Counted from the stretch's first letter, positions 1 through 11,370 are shown. The stretch is 64,000 nucleotides of DNA from Chloroflexota bacterium (GCA_011523545.1 WTGN01000105.1:1-64000), one strand, 5' to 3'. A program made the numbers and translations. The notes: generated by a model not told the origin, from the letters alone.

Positions 1-1376
1 CGCTGGTACAGCCGACCACAGACGCCGAGGAGGCAGAGTCCGTCGCCGAAGCGCCCGCTGAAGAATCGGACGCCGACGAGGCGCAGACCGTCGCCGAAGC
101 TGACGCCCCAGCCGAAGAAGCGCCCGCCCCGGCGGAAGCGCAAGACGCGGTCAAAGCTGAAGCGGCCGAAGAACCGGCGCCCGCCAAAGAGACATCGCGC
201 TTCAAGCGGGGTCAGGTTTATCGCGGTGTCATCAGCGCCACCAAACCGACGGCGGTGACGGTCGACCTGGGTGAAGGCGACCAGGGCATCGTGCCCGGCC
301 GCGAGCTGGAACTTATGACGCGCAAGCTGCTCGAATCGCTGGTGGTCGGCGCCGAGATTGATGTTTATGTCGTCAACCCGCGCAATCATCGTGGCGAAAC
401 GATTCTGTCAATCAATCACGCGCTGGAAGAGCTGGACTGGCGCAATGCCGAAGATTTCGCCAAATCCAGAGCGGTGTATGACGCCTTGATCGGCGGTTAC
501 AACAAAGGCGGGCTGATTGTGCGCTTTGGCCGCCTGCGTGGCTTTGTACCGCAGAGCCAACTGGCGGAAGAACGCGCCCGCGGCATGTCCGGCGCGACGC
601 CGGAAGAACGCTATGGCCCCATGGTCAACCAGCCAATCGGCGTCAAAGTGATGGAGGTGGACCGCCACCGCAACCGGCTGATCTTGTCTGAACGGGCCGC
701 GGCGCGCGAGCTGCGTCAGGCGCGCAAGGAAGCGCTGATCGCCGAGTTGAAGGTCGGCGATATCAAGAGCGGGCTCGTTGTCAGCTTGGAGAATTTCGGC
801 GCATTCGTGGATATCGGCGGCGGCGAGGGCCTTGTGCATGTTTCCGAGTTGGCATGGGGGCACGTCACCCACCCGCGCCAGGCGGTGAAAGTGGGCGACG
901 AAGTCGAGGTCGAAGTCATCAGCATCGATCCCAAGGCAAAGCGGATCGGCTTGAGCCGGCGGCGCGTCTTGCGCGACCCCTGGGACGAAGTCGCGACCGC
1001 CCTCCGCCGCGGCCAGTTGGTGCGCGGCCGCATCACCAAGCTCACCAAGTTTGGCGCTTTCGCCCGCTTGACGGACTATGACGCCATCGAGGGGCTCATT
1101 CATATTTCCGAGCTCTCCGGCGAGCGCGTCACCCATCCGCGCGAGGTCGTCAATCGCGGCGATGAGCTGGTCCTGCGCATCGTCAAGATTGACATCAGAG
1201 ACCGCCGCCTGGGCCTGAGTTTGAAATCGGTCAAGTCCACCGAATACCTCGATCTCGATTGGGAGATGGCGATTCAGGAATCGGTCACGCTGCAAGACCA
1301 AGCGGCAGATGACGAAGAACCGGAAGCCCAAGCCGAGGCCGAAGCGCCGGACGCTCAAGCCGAAACCGAAGATTAG
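1..1376 (+). CDS. rpsA: S1-domain RNA-binding protein (30S ribosomal protein S1-like), 5' end outside window
   Basis: Reading frame is open upstream of the listed ATG at 255 to the window edge (LVQPTTDAEEAESVAEAPAEES...); repeated S1 motifs (GLVVSLENFGAFVDIGGGEGLVHVSEL, GRITKLTKFGAFARL...EGLIHISEL); Ala/Glu-rich N- and C-terminal tails. Confidence 0.88.
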   Translation, partial: LVQPTTDAEEAESVAEAPAEESDADEAQTVAEADAPAEEAPAPAEAQDAVKAEAAEEPAPAKETSRFKRGQVYRGVISATKPTAVTVDLGEGDQGIVPGRELELMTRKLLESLVVGAEIDVYVVNPRNHRGETILSINHALEELDWRNAEDFAKSRAVYDALIGGYNKGGLIVRFGRLRGFVPQSQLAEERARGMSGATPEERYGPMVNQPIGVKVMEVDRHRNRLILSERAAARELRQARKEALIAELKVGDIKSGLVVSLENFGAFVDIGGGEGLVHVSELAWGHVTHPRQAVKVGDEVEVEVISIDPKAKRIGLSRRRVLRDPWDEVATALRRGQLVRGRITKLTKFGAFARLTDYDAIEGLIHISELSGERVTHPREVVNRGDELVLRIVKIDIRDRRLGLSLKSVKSTEYLDLDWEMAIQESVTLQDQAADDEEPEAQAEAEAPDAQAETED

Positions 1377-1461
1377 CCGGGCCGCAGAAGCGGCGTTAGC
1401 ACTGCCGCTCTCATCAAAGATTCTGGCTCATACAAATCAGCGAGCACGCACAACGAGAAAC

Positions 1462-1537
1462 TGTAGGGGCGAGCCATTGGGTCGCCCGTCGTTTAGACAG
1501 GCCGCGTATTCGGGCGACTTGATAAGTCGCCCCTACA
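1462..1537. repeat. Double-hairpin dispersed repeat (TGTAGGGGCGA...TCGCCCCTACA), full copy
   Basis: Terminal inverted repeats TGTAGGGGCGA / TCGCCCCTACA with internal hairpin GGGCGACTT-gat-AAGTCGCCC; same family elsewhere in window. Confidence 0.85.
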
Positions 1538-1710
1538 TGTCTCGATTTGAATGCAGATGGGATTTAGCGCGTCCGTCAATAAAGCGGGGACGCCCGCCGG
1601 GCGCCCGTATCAACAAACTTCCTCAGTATGGCCGCAGGATTTGACAATTCTTCCCCCAAACCTTAGCATGTATACAAGCGGCAAATGCTAGCGCGCGGGA
1701 TAGATTCGCA

Positions 1711-2475
1711 GTGCCAAACAAAATGGAGCGCTTTACACAGCGGGCGCGCCGGGTGCTGAGCCTGGCTCAGGAAGCGGCGATCGCGATGGACAGCGCCTGG
1801 ATAGACACAGAACACGTGCTGCTCGCCCTCATTGACGAAGGCGGGGGCACAGCGGCGCGCATCCTGAGCGAGACGGGGATCGATCGCCAGCAAGTAGAGG
1901 CCCTGGCCAGAGCCGAAAGTAGAGCGAAGTCAACGCGCTCCCATCAGCTTGACCTGTCCCCCGACACCAAGAAGACGCTCGAGATGGCGGTGGACGAGGC
2001 GCGGCGCATGGACCACGGCTACATCGGCAGCGAGCACCTGCTCCTGGGCTTGCTGCGCTTGGAGAACTGCGCCGCCGTCAACATCCTGCGAAAACTTGAT
2101 GTCAATCGCGAGGAGATTCGGCGGCAATTCACCGTCATCATGCAAGAGGGGCCAGCGCTCACGCCACAAAGCGACGCGCCAGGATCTTCACGGCTTGAAT
2201 TCGCGAGCAACATCGAATACTTCCTCTTGCGAACGACCAGCCGCACAACGGGACAAATCAGCCATTTGCCGCTTGACCTCTCGCCGGACATCAAAGCCGC
2301 GCTGGAAGAAGCGCTGAAGGAAGTCGGGCATACCGGTCTTTTGCTTCTGGAAGAGCGGCATCTGCTTCTCGGCCTGCTGCAGAATCGCGCCGGCGCCCTC
2401 AGCCGCATCTTGCTTGCGGCCGGCATTGAAATTGACGAATTGATCCTCAGTCTGCGCCGCCCCGGCGACGATTGA
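1711..2475 (+). CDS. Stand-alone Clp N-terminal (Clp_N/Clp_R) repeat protein without AAA+ domains
   Basis: GTG start; [22 protein letters not shown].. is nearly identical to the start of the adjacent ClpC; LLLGLL repeat motifs, third partial repeat at C-terminus; no Walker motifs. Confidence 0.85.
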   Translation: MPNKMERFTQRARRVLSLAQEAAIAMDSAWIDTEHVLLALIDEGGGTAARILSETGIDRQQVEALARAESRAKSTRSHQLDLSPDTKKTLEMAVDEARRMDHGYIGSEHLLLGLLRLENCAAVNILRKLDVNREEIRRQFTVIMQEGPALTPQSDAPGSSRLEFASNIEYFLLRTTSRTTGQISHLPLDLSPDIKAALEEALKEVGHTGLLLLEERHLLLGLLQNRAGALSRILLAAGIEIDELILSLRRPGDD

Positions 2476-2727
2476 TTCGCCATTCGCGCATCCGCCGCCC
2501 TACGATTTTCCCGCGTCTCTGTCCGATGCGCTTGAGTCTCCGTTGATAAACCGGGACGCATCCGCTAGTATTGATGCGCAATGCTGCGCCGGAAGCAAAG
2601 GCGCGGGATTCTTGCGAACATTTAAGAAGGCATATCACGACGAGACGCAAGTGCTGGTATAATTGCAGGTAGGCTAAACTTTCGGACGAGCCCAAGAGTC
2701 GGGCTGCTGATGTTGGAGGAGTAGACC

Positions 2728-5226
2728 GTGCCGAATAAAATGGAACGCTTCACACAGCGGGCGCGGCGCGTGCTGAGCCTGGCGCAAGAAGAGGCCGAAC
2801 GACTGCAGCACCACCAGATTGGAACGGAGCATCTGCTTCTCGGCTTGATGCGTGAAGATGGCGGGGTTGCCGGGCGCGTCCTGCGTGACCTGGGCCTGGA
2901 CGCGCGCCGGGTGGAAGAACTGGTGTCGCGCCTGTCCACCGCCGATGAGCGCCGCAGCCATGTGCAGCTGGACTTGTCGCCCGGGACCAAAAAAGTGCTG
3001 GAGCTGGCGGTCGATGAAGCGCGGCGGATGGGCCACCATTACATCGGCACCGAGCATCTGCTGCTGGGCCTGGTGCGCCAGCAGGAAGGCATCGCGCTGG
3101 ATGTGCTGCGCCGGCTGGGCGTAAGCCCGGAAGAGGTGCGCCGGCAGACCAGCAAAGTGCTGCAGGAGAGCCCGGTGCAATCGGCGCAGAGGACGCAGGA
3201 CCGCCCCCAAGGCAAAGGCTCGCGCAAAGACAGCACACCCCTCGTTGATCAATTGGCGACCGACTTGACCAGCCTGGCGGAAAATGGCAAGCTTGACCCC
3301 GTCGTCGGCCGCGAGATGGAAATCGAACGGGTCATACAAGTGTTGAGCCGCCGGCGGAAGAATAACCCGGCCCTGATCGGCGAACCGGGCGTCGGCAAGA
3401 CCGCCATCGTGGAGGGCTTGGCCCAGCGCATCGTCGAGGGCGACACGCCCAAACCCCTGCTCCGCAAGCGCGTGCTGCAGCTGGATGTCGGCTCATTGGT
3501 CGCCGGCACCATGTACCGCGGGCAATTTGAAGAACGTCTCAAACGCGTCATTGAGGAACTCAAGGCCTCGGATACCATCCTGTTTATTGACGAGGTGCAC
3601 ATGCTGGTGGGCGCGGGCTCGGCCGGCAGCAGCGTCGACGCCGCCAACATCCTCAAACCGGCGCTGGCCCGTGGCGAATTGCAATGCATCGGCGCCACCA
3701 CCCTCGATGAATATCGCAAGCATATCGAAAGCGACGCCGCCCTCGAGCGCCGCTTCCAGCAGATTCAAGTGGCGGAGCCGACGATTGAAGAAACGATTGA
3801 AATCCTGCAAGGCATCAAATTCCCTTATCAAGATCATCATAATGTCGAAATCACTGACGACGCCATTGAAACCGCGGCAAACCTGTCCGCCCGTTACATC
3901 CCCGACCGTTTTCTGCCCGATAAGGCGATCGATTTAATTGACGAAGCGGCGGCGCGGCTGCGCATGTACAAAAGCCCGGAGGCGGCCGCCGTACGCCGTG
4001 TCATGGATGAACTGGAAGAAATCCACGACGATATCGAACTGCTGCAAGACGCAGGCGAGCCGGAGGAAGCCGAGACGCTGCGAATCCGGCGCGAGTCCCT
4101 GGATGCCAAGTTGGCGGATATACGCCTGAACTGGAATGAAGACACCGGGCAGCCGCGCCTGGTCGGCGAGGATATCTCCGAGGTGGCGGCGATGTGGACC
4201 GGCATCCCGGTCACGCGTATCGCCAATGAAGAGAGCGAGCGCTTAATGGAGATGGAAGACAAGCTGCACGAGCGCATCATCGGGCAGCACGAAGCCATCG
4301 TCTCCATCAGCAAGGCGGTCCGCCGCGCCCGCGCCGGTTTGAAAGATCCGCGGCGCCCCATCGGCTCCTTCATGTTCCTCGGCCCGACCGGCGTCGGCAA
4401 AACCGAATTGACGAAAGCCCTGGCCGAGTTTCTCTTCGGCAGCGAGGACGCCCTGATCCAGCTGGATATGAGTGAGTTCATGGAGCGGCATTCGGTCGCG
4501 CGGCTCGTCGGCGCGCCTCCCGGTTATGTCGGCTACGAAGATGCCGGCCAATTGACCGAGGCTGTGCGGCGGCGCCCCTATAGCATTGTCGTCTTTGACG
4601 AAGTGGAGAAAGCGCATCCGGAAGCCTTCAACATGCTGCTGCAAGTCATGGAAGAAGGCACCTTGACGGACGCGCGCGGCCGGCGGGTAGATTTTCGCAA
4701 CGCCATGATTGTGATGACAAGCAATGTCGGCGCCGAGCTGATCAAACCCAATTCCGGGCTGGGTTTCAACACCCAGCTGGATGCTGAAAAGCTTGATGAC
4801 GAGCAATACCAAGACATGAGCCGCAACGTGACCGACAAGCTCCAGCGCATGTTTCGGCCAGAATTTCTCAATCGCGTTGATGCCACGATCATATTCCGCT
4901 CGCTCACCCGCGACGAGATCAGGCAGATTGTCGATCTCGAATTGAACAAAGTGCGCGAACGCCTGCTTGAGCACGCTATCACGCTGGAAGCCAGCGATGG
5001 CGGCATCGGCTGGCTCTCGGACAATGGCTACAACCCCGAATTCGGCGCCCGCCCCCTGCGCCGCCTGATCCAAAACGAAGTCGAAGATCGCCTCTCCGAT
5101 GGCATCCTCTCTGGTGAATTCGGCCTGGCCAGCGTCGTGCGCGTCGATGTCGACGATGACGGCGGCCTGACGATGTACACTGTCGAGGAAGAAGAAGTCG
5201 CGGACGAACTCGAGACACCGGTCTAG
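2728..5226 (+). CDS. clpC: ATP-dependent Clp protease ATP-binding subunit ClpC
   Basis: GTG start; 832 aa; Clp_N repeats, two AAA+ modules ([27 protein letters not shown]), UVR-like middle region. Confidence 0.97.
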   Translation: MPNKMERFTQRARRVLSLAQEEAERLQHHQIGTEHLLLGLMREDGGVAGRVLRDLGLDARRVEELVSRLSTADERRSHVQLDLSPGTKKVLELAVDEARRMGHHYIGTEHLLLGLVRQQEGIALDVLRRLGVSPEEVRRQTSKVLQESPVQSAQRTQDRPQGKGSRKDSTPLVDQLATDLTSLAENGKLDPVVGREMEIERVIQVLSRRRKNNPALIGEPGVGKTAIVEGLAQRIVEGDTPKPLLRKRVLQLDVGSLVAGTMYRGQFEERLKRVIEELKASDTILFIDEVHMLVGAGSAGSSVDAANILKPALARGELQCIGATTLDEYRKHIESDAALERRFQQIQVAEPTIEETIEILQGIKFPYQDHHNVEITDDAIETAANLSARYIPDRFLPDKAIDLIDEAAARLRMYKSPEAAAVRRVMDELEEIHDDIELLQDAGEPEEAETLRIRRESLDAKLADIRLNWNEDTGQPRLVGEDISEVAAMWTGIPVTRIANEESERLMEMEDKLHERIIGQHEAIVSISKAVRRARAGLKDPRRPIGSFMFLGPTGVGKTELTKALAEFLFGSEDALIQLDMSEFMERHSVARLVGAPPGYVGYEDAGQLTEAVRRRPYSIVVFDEVEKAHPEAFNMLLQVMEEGTLTDARGRRVDFRNAMIVMTSNVGAELIKPNSGLGFNTQLDAEKLDDEQYQDMSRNVTDKLQRMFRPEFLNRVDATIIFRSLTRDEIRQIVDLELNKVRERLLEHAITLEASDGGIGWLSDNGYNPEFGARPLRRLIQNEVEDRLSDGILSGEFGLASVVRVDVDDDGGLTMYTVEEEEVADELETPV

Positions 5227-5236
5227 ACAAGCCTTG

Positions 5237-7102
5237 ATGGCGCGTTCGCAATCTGCCATGCGTCGGCCGGCAGTGCTCGGGCGGCGTATCGCCTGTCTGT
5301 TGTTTGCGGTCTTGGCGCTGCTGTCATTTATTCTTGTCCTGTATCTGGGAAGCCACAGCCGGCTGATCGGTGATGACTTTTGTCATTTGGTCTCGGGGCA
5401 GGCGTATGGGCCCTGGGGAAATCTTCTCTTTTGGCGAAACTCCTATAACGGCAGCTACAGTTTCTATTTCTTGCAAGGATTAAGCGGGCCGCTGGATACA
5501 CGGGCTCCCGGCCTGTTTATTGTCATTACCGTGGCAGCTTTGCTAATCGGTTTCGTCTGGCTCATCCTTGCCGGTCACCGTCTGTTAGGACTGGTGAGAC
5601 CGCCATTGGCACAGGTAATCCTGGTGGTGGCCGCATTAGTGTGGCTCGCCATAGATGGGCTGCCGTCTGCGCTTGGGATCTACTTCTATACAGTCCTGTC
5701 CCGCCATACGCTTCCAATCGCCATTCTTGCGATCGCCCTAGCCGCCTGCTGCGAAGTTGCTCATCGTGTCCGTAGCGCACGCAAGCTCGCGGCCGCCTGT
5801 TTGATCTTCGCATTGCTTGCCTTCGTCAACGCAGGCATGGCGGAAATCTTCGCCTTCATTCAGCTGGCGCTACTCACTACATTGTTGCCGGCAGTCTACG
5901 TGATGATTCCAGAAACGGCCCGGCGAAACAGTATTGCCTTAAGCATATTCGGATGGGCGGCGACCGTCTCAGGATTGCTGGTAATGTTGACCGCGCCGGG
6001 GGCCGCCAGGCGAATGGCAATATATGACGCACGAGGATTGCCACTACGCTCTTTTGGCGAGATGTTGCCGCAGTTTCTCGAGAGTAGCCTGACATTCATC
6101 GCTGACAGTCAATATCTCGTCGGGCTTATTGGCATGCTTGCGCTCTGTCTTTTTTTGATGCTGTTTTTCCCGCGCCCGGCCACGTCAACGCCAGTTCGAA
6201 AGCCGATGCAACTTTATCTCCCGCCACTGTTGCTTTGTGTGCATGTGCAACTGCTGCTCATACCGCTCGTCTGGAGTCACCAGAGCGACAACCCGCTTGT
6301 ATTTGGACGATTCAGCCCCGCATACGCGGTGGTGGTCGTTTCTCATACGCTTCTCGTGCTGTGCCTGGTGGGCATCTTGCTGGCGCAGCGAAATATCAAT
6401 TCCCGATTGCTGAAAAGACCGGAATACTGGATTGCGATTCCGGTTTTGACGTTGGCATTTGTCTTCGCTCTGTTCAGCCTTACCCAATTCCGAAGCGTCG
6501 ATTCGCGCGTCCAGAGATATGGCTTCTGCAGTATCTTCATTTTGCTCCTCGCTCTACTCTGGCAATTTCATTTTCATTTTCGAGGAACCAGAAACAATCG
6601 TTTCCCTGCAACCGCAATTTGGGTCTCCCTTGTGATGTGCATGTCCGCCCTTATCCCGGTTGCAATAAACCTGGTCATTAACAACGGTCTATATCTTTAC
6701 ACTTTGTCGTTCGTGTCATTTGCATTTTCCATTGTCGGATTCATTTGCGGCATCTCGATTGCCTATGCAATCAATCTGGCAAATGCAGAAACGGCCGCCA
6801 TTCCTCAAACGCGAATGCTCGCGTATGGGAGCGCCATAATCGCCATTGTGATCTGGGCCAGTACGTTGTTGGGTAATGCCAGGAACATAAGTAAATTCGA
6901 GCAGTTCTCGCAGGCCTGGAATGAAAGACATCAGTTGATATTGTCTAGTCGAGAAAGTGGAGAACTGCTGGCAGAGGTCCCTCCACTACTCACTGGAAGT
7001 CCAAAAGCTCTAGGCTATGATTCGCGACCGTTTTATTATTGGGAGACTTACTGCGCTTCCGACGAAATCACCGCGTTGCTTGAGGAAAAGTATCGGGCAT
7101 AA
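5237..7102 (+). CDS. Multi-pass membrane protein, paralog P1 (DUF6056/GT-C-like by motif)
   Basis: Many hydrophobic helices; GDDFCHL after TM1; LTAPGAARR; QAWNERHQLI near C-terminus; starts ~10 nt after clpC stop. Confidence 0.82.
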   Translation: MARSQSAMRRPAVLGRRIACLLFAVLALLSFILVLYLGSHSRLIGDDFCHLVSGQAYGPWGNLLFWRNSYNGSYSFYFLQGLSGPLDTRAPGLFIVITVAALLIGFVWLILAGHRLLGLVRPPLAQVILVVAALVWLAIDGLPSALGIYFYTVLSRHTLPIAILAIALAACCEVAHRVRSARKLAAACLIFALLAFVNAGMAEIFAFIQLALLTTLLPAVYVMIPETARRNSIALSIFGWAATVSGLLVMLTAPGAARRMAIYDARGLPLRSFGEMLPQFLESSLTFIADSQYLVGLIGMLALCLFLMLFFPRPATSTPVRKPMQLYLPPLLLCVHVQLLLIPLVWSHQSDNPLVFGRFSPAYAVVVVSHTLLVLCLVGILLAQRNINSRLLKRPEYWIAIPVLTLAFVFALFSLTQFRSVDSRVQRYGFCSIFILLLALLWQFHFHFRGTRNNRFPATAIWVSLVMCMSALIPVAINLVINNGLYLYTLSFVSFAFSIVGFICGISIAYAINLANAETAAIPQTRMLAYGSAIIAIVIWASTLLGNARNISKFEQFSQAWNERHQLILSSRESGELLAEVPPLLTGSPKALGYDSRPFYYWETYCASDEITALLEEKYRA

Positions 7103-7129
7103 GAATCTGACGGGGGACGCAATCTCACT

Positions 7130-7259
7130 CAGCAGCACCTTTTCGGGGGAATTCGGTTTGGACCGAGTCGTGCGGATCACTGTCGAAGATTACCCCGGCC
7201 TGACGACGTGCACGGTCGAGCATGAAGAAGTCGCGGACGAACTCGAGGCGCCGGTCTAG
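7130..7259 (+). pseudogene. Duplicated clpC 3' end, copy 1
   Basis: [37 protein letters not shown] matches ClpC C-terminus [37 protein letters not shown]. Confidence 0.9.
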
Positions 7260-7266
7260 GCGAGCG

Positions 7267-9138
7267 ATGATGGCGCATTCTCAACCTTTGAACTACTGGC
7301 AGTCACGTTTTTGGCGGCGAAGCGCTTGGCCGATATTCGCAGGCTTGGCGCTGATATCTCTGATTCTTGTCCTATATCTGGGTAGCCATAGCCGCATAAA
7401 GGGTGACGACTTCTGTCACCTGTCCTCGGGATTGGAGTACGGTCCCTGGGGCAATCTCCTCTACTGGCGCAACTCATTTAATGGCAGCTACAGCTACTAT
7501 TTCTTGCACGGTTTGACCGCGCCGCTGGACACGCTGGCGCCTCTCGCCTTCGTCGCCATCAACATCGTCGCCTGGCTGTTCGGGCTCGCCTGGCTGATCG
7601 TCGCCGGCCGCCGGTTCTTGGGTGGGGAAAGCCTACCCCTGGCACCGGTGACACTGGTGGCGGCCGCCTTGCTATGGTTCACAATCTATGGACTGGTGAC
7701 TCAGCATTCAATCTACTTCTATTCAGCCGCGACCCGCCATACGCTTCCAATCGCTGCCTTGCTGATCGCCTTGGCTGCCTGCTGCGAATTCCTCGCGCGG
7801 TTGCATTCTACTCGTGGTTTTGCGCTCGGCTGTCTGATCTTCGCATTGTTCGCCTTTGTCAACGCGGGCATGGCGGAGGTCTTTGCCGTTCTGCAGCTGG
7901 CGCTTTTCACTGCATTGCTTGCCGCAGCCTACATGATGATTCCACAGGCAGTCCAACGCAAGTGTTACGCCATTATCATATCGGGATGGGCAGCGAATTG
8001 CCTGGCGCTGATTACAATGCTGAGCGCCCCGGGGGTCGCCAGACGGCTCGCGTCATTTAAGTCCTGGACAAGCATGCCGCAACGCTCATACGCGGATATG
8101 CTGCACCAGAGTCTCGAACATATTCAGTCTTTGTTCATTGACGCGGAATTGAACGCCGGGTTCTTTGGCATGTTCTTCTTTGGCGTGTTTATGACGCTGG
8201 CTTTCCGCTCCCCCCACCTCGCGCCGCCTTTACCGAGCCGCAGGTCATTTCAACTGGCCGCGCTGCCACTTTGGCTCGGTTTCCTTGGGCAATTGCTTCT
8301 TGCGCTAGTCCTTTGGTCTGGCTTGAGCGCAAACCCGCTTGCGCAAGACCGGCTTAGCCCGGTGGTCGCTGTTGCCGTCGGCGTCAACGCGCTTCTTCTG
8401 TTGAACTTGGGCGCCAGTATCGTGGCCCGGCGCGAGCTTAACGCGTATTTGCTGGACAAGCCAAGTCATTGGGCCGCGATGCCAATTCTGACGCTGGGAA
8501 TGATTGTACTTTTGTTCGGTCTAGCCCAATTGGATTCCATTGCTCCGCAAGCGGCGACGATAATCCTCGTCAACAAATCTCTGCTAATCTTTATTCTGCT
8601 TTGGCAATTTAATATTAACCGTTCGGGGACGAGAAAGGCCAAGACCATTGCGCCGGCCGTGTGGGGCTTCCTCGTAATGTGCATGTCCGCGGCCGTCGTT
8701 GTTGGCGTAGGCGAAGTGATTCGCGGCCGTGTCTATTTGTACACATTGTCATTCCTGCCATTCGCGTCCGCCTTTACAGGATTCCTTTGGGGCCTCGCGC
8801 TTGCCTCAGCCATCCATCAGATACACGCAGCAACGCCCGCCACGCGCGCAACGCGCCTGCTCATGTCTGGCAGCGCCGGAGTCGCCATCGCGATCTGGGT
8901 CGCTTCGTTGGCTGGCTACGCCGGCAACATACCCCAATTTGAGCAATACTCGCAGGCTTGGGACGAGCGGCATGAACTAATACTGGCCCGTCGCGACAGT
9001 GGAGTTTTTCTGTCAAAGGTGCCTGAACTGACAGTTATGCCCGACATCCTTGACTACAGCCGGGAGCTAGATTATTGGCAGGCGTCCTGCGCCTCCGATG
9101 ATATTACCGCGTTTCTAGAAGAAAGATATCGGGCCTAA
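7267..9138 (+). CDS. Multi-pass membrane protein, paralog P2
   Basis: ATG at 7267/7270 preferred over ORF start 7222, which lies inside the clpC-tail copy; GDDFCHL, MLSAPGVARR, QAWDERHELI motifs. Confidence 0.82.
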   Translation: MMAHSQPLNYWQSRFWRRSAWPIFAGLALISLILVLYLGSHSRIKGDDFCHLSSGLEYGPWGNLLYWRNSFNGSYSYYFLHGLTAPLDTLAPLAFVAINIVAWLFGLAWLIVAGRRFLGGESLPLAPVTLVAAALLWFTIYGLVTQHSIYFYSAATRHTLPIAALLIALAACCEFLARLHSTRGFALGCLIFALFAFVNAGMAEVFAVLQLALFTALLAAAYMMIPQAVQRKCYAIIISGWAANCLALITMLSAPGVARRLASFKSWTSMPQRSYADMLHQSLEHIQSLFIDAELNAGFFGMFFFGVFMTLAFRSPHLAPPLPSRRSFQLAALPLWLGFLGQLLLALVLWSGLSANPLAQDRLSPVVAVAVGVNALLLLNLGASIVARRELNAYLLDKPSHWAAMPILTLGMIVLLFGLAQLDSIAPQAATIILVNKSLLIFILLWQFNINRSGTRKAKTIAPAVWGFLVMCMSAAVVVGVGEVIRGRVYLYTLSFLPFASAFTGFLWGLALASAIHQIHAATPATRATRLLMSGSAGVAIAIWVASLAGYAGNIPQFEQYSQAWDERHELILARRDSGVFLSKVPELTVMPDILDYSRELDYWQASCASDDITAFLEERYRA

Positions 9139-9165
9139 GTATTAACCAACGGGCGCAATCTGGCT

Positions 9166-9295
9166 CGGCGGCATCCTCTCGGAGGAATTCGGCCTGGCCA
9201 GCGTCGTGCGCGTCGATGTCGATGATGACGGCGGCCTGACGATGTACACTGTCGAGCATGAAGAAGTCGCGGACGAACTCGAGGCATCGGTCTAG
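9166..9295 (+). pseudogene. Duplicated clpC 3' end, copy 2
   Basis: [42 protein letters not shown]; about 94% identical by eye to the clpC 3' end. Confidence 0.92.
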
Positions 9296-9302
9296 GCGAG
9301 CG

Positions 9303-11183
9303 ATGATGGCGCATTCTCAACCTTCGAACGACTGGCGGACACGTTTTTGGCGGCGAATCGCTTGGCTGTTGTTTGCGGTCTTGGCGCTACTATCTCTGAT
9401 TCTTGTCCTATATCTTGGTAGCCACAGCCGCTTGTACTTAGACGACTTTTGTCATCTAACTACGGGCGCGGAATACGGTCCCTGGGGCAATGTCTTGTTT
9501 TGGCGAAACATTGTTAACGGCAGTTTCAGTTGGTATTTCCTACATGGATTGGCCGCGCCGCTGGATGTACTGACGCCGAGCACTTGTGTTGTAATTATCA
9601 TCGCAGCCTGGCTCGTCGGGCTCGTATGGCTGATTGACGCCGGGCGCCGCCTGGTCGGTCTTCCTAAGCCGCCGCTGGCGCAGACTTTCGTATTGGCGGC
9701 GGCGCTTGTGGCTCTTTCAATAAATGGTTTGCTGACGCCGCAATCGATCTATTGGTTTTCAGCCAGCGCGCGACATACGCTTCCTATTGCCGTTGTGCTG
9801 ATTGCGGTGGCCGCCGGCTGTGAATTCGCCCTCCGCATTCGCAAGTGGGGCCGCCTGCCGGTTGCCATCGCGGTATTCGCCTTGGTTTCCTTCTTCAACG
9901 CAGGCATGGCGGAGACTGTCGCCGTTTTGCAGTTGGCGCTTCTCGCTGCGCTATTTCTGTTGGTCTTCACGGTTGTTCCAGCGCCTTCCCGACAACGATG
10001 TTACGCTTTTCTCATTTCTGGTTGCGCTGCAAGCTCCGCGGCGCTATTGCTTATGTTGAGCGCACCGGGCGTCGCTAGACGGCTGGGGATGTTTGAAGCA
10101 TGGGCAGATCTACCGACGCGCTCGCCGTCTGAACTTTCTCTGGCGTTTCTCGAGCATTTGCAGACGTTCTTTGTGAATACGGAACTAAACGCGGCCTTTA
10201 TGACTATGTTTGCCCTGAGCCTTATTCTTCACCTCGGAAGAGAGGATAGACGACAGGTCCAGGCGCCGCCGAGTCAAAAGCCATTTCAACTGGCCGCCCC
10301 TCCCCTAGTGTTTTGTATGCTGGTGCAGTTGGCGCTCTTGCCGCTGGTGTGGACTCAACAGAGCGATAACCCATACATAGTTGGCCGCTTTAGTCCGTCT
10401 TACATGTTTATCGTCGCTGCAAACATAGTCCTGCTGCTGATTGTGGCGGCTGTCCTCGTGGCGCGGAATCACATAAACACAAGGTTGCGGCGCCAGCCGG
10501 GGCGCTGGGCGGCGATTCCAGCATTGACGCTGGCTGTCGTATTTCTTTTCTTCTGCCTCGCGCACTTTCGTGGCGTTGACTGGCGCGCGAAAGTATTTGT
10601 GTACGCCAGCGTCTATACGCTGCTGCTTGGTCTCCTCTGGCAACTTCACTCGCAGTTGCCAGCTTCCATTCGGGTTCGACTCTTCGCAACCGCTGTTATG
10701 ATAATGTTGACGCTAGGAGGGCCAGTTCTCGCCCTGGTAGGAGTCAACGAATTCATATTTGGCACCCTGCGATATTACAGTATGCCCTTCGTTCCTTTCG
10801 TGTTTGCGATTGCTGGCTTCCTCTGCGGCATAGCGCTGGCCTCTGGTATCAAGCGCGCAAATGAGACAGCGCCGGCGGATCGTTCAACGCGCGCGATCCT
10901 TGCGGGGAGCGCAATCGTCGCGATTGCAGTATGGCTCGGCATGATTCAACGCAATGTCAACACCATTCCAATATTCCAAAACTTTTCGCAGGCCTGGGAC
11001 AAGCGCCACAATCAAGTGTTAACCCATCGAGAACACGGTATGCTTTTGGAGGAGCTACCGCGATTGGAAGCGGAGAATCCAAACGCGCTGGGCTATTTTG
11101 GCGGCGGAGTCAATGACTACTGGCAAAGTTCCTGCGCCTCCGATGATATCACCGCGTTGCTAGAAGAAAGATATCGGGCCTAA
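9303..11183 (+). CDS. Multi-pass membrane protein, paralog P3
   Basis: LDDFCHL, MLSAPGVARR, QAWDKRHNQV motifs; ATG 9303 lies just after clpC-tail copy 2. Confidence 0.82.
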   Translation: MMAHSQPSNDWRTRFWRRIAWLLFAVLALLSLILVLYLGSHSRLYLDDFCHLTTGAEYGPWGNVLFWRNIVNGSFSWYFLHGLAAPLDVLTPSTCVVIIIAAWLVGLVWLIDAGRRLVGLPKPPLAQTFVLAAALVALSINGLLTPQSIYWFSASARHTLPIAVVLIAVAAGCEFALRIRKWGRLPVAIAVFALVSFFNAGMAETVAVLQLALLAALFLLVFTVVPAPSRQRCYAFLISGCAASSAALLLMLSAPGVARRLGMFEAWADLPTRSPSELSLAFLEHLQTFFVNTELNAAFMTMFALSLILHLGREDRRQVQAPPSQKPFQLAAPPLVFCMLVQLALLPLVWTQQSDNPYIVGRFSPSYMFIVAANIVLLLIVAAVLVARNHINTRLRRQPGRWAAIPALTLAVVFLFFCLAHFRGVDWRAKVFVYASVYTLLLGLLWQLHSQLPASIRVRLFATAVMIMLTLGGPVLALVGVNEFIFGTLRYYSMPFVPFVFAIAGFLCGIALASGIKRANETAPADRSTRAILAGSAIVAIAVWLGMIQRNVNTIPIFQNFSQAWDKRHNQVLTHREHGMLLEELPRLEAENPNALGYFGGGVNDYWQSSCASDDITALLEERYRA

Positions 11184-11207
11184 GCATTAACTGACCGGCG
11201 CAATCTC

Positions 11208-11339
11208 GCTCGGCGGCATCCTTTCGGGGTATTCGGCCTGGCCAGCGTGGTGCGCGTCGATGTCGATGATGACGGCGGCCATACGATGTACACAGTCGAG
11301 GACAAAGACGTTGCTGACGAGCTCGAAACACCTGTCTAA
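11208..11339 (+). pseudogene. Duplicated clpC 3' end, copy 3 (distal, followed by terminator)
   Basis: [35 protein letters not shown]; 1-nt frameshift near its start; many differences at third codon positions. Confidence 0.9.
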
Positions 11340-11370
11340 GTTGGGTTGGGCAACTGGTTACGTCAAAGGA

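Noticed and set aside
408-1358. Long minus-strand ORF opposite the S1-domain gene
   Set aside because: Shadow ORF in GC-rich coding DNA; the plus-strand frame has clear S1 domains.
7017-7259. 80-aa ORF called as a gene between P1 and P2
   Set aside because: It overlaps the P1 3' end out of frame and ends with a duplicated clpC tail; treated as a remnant.
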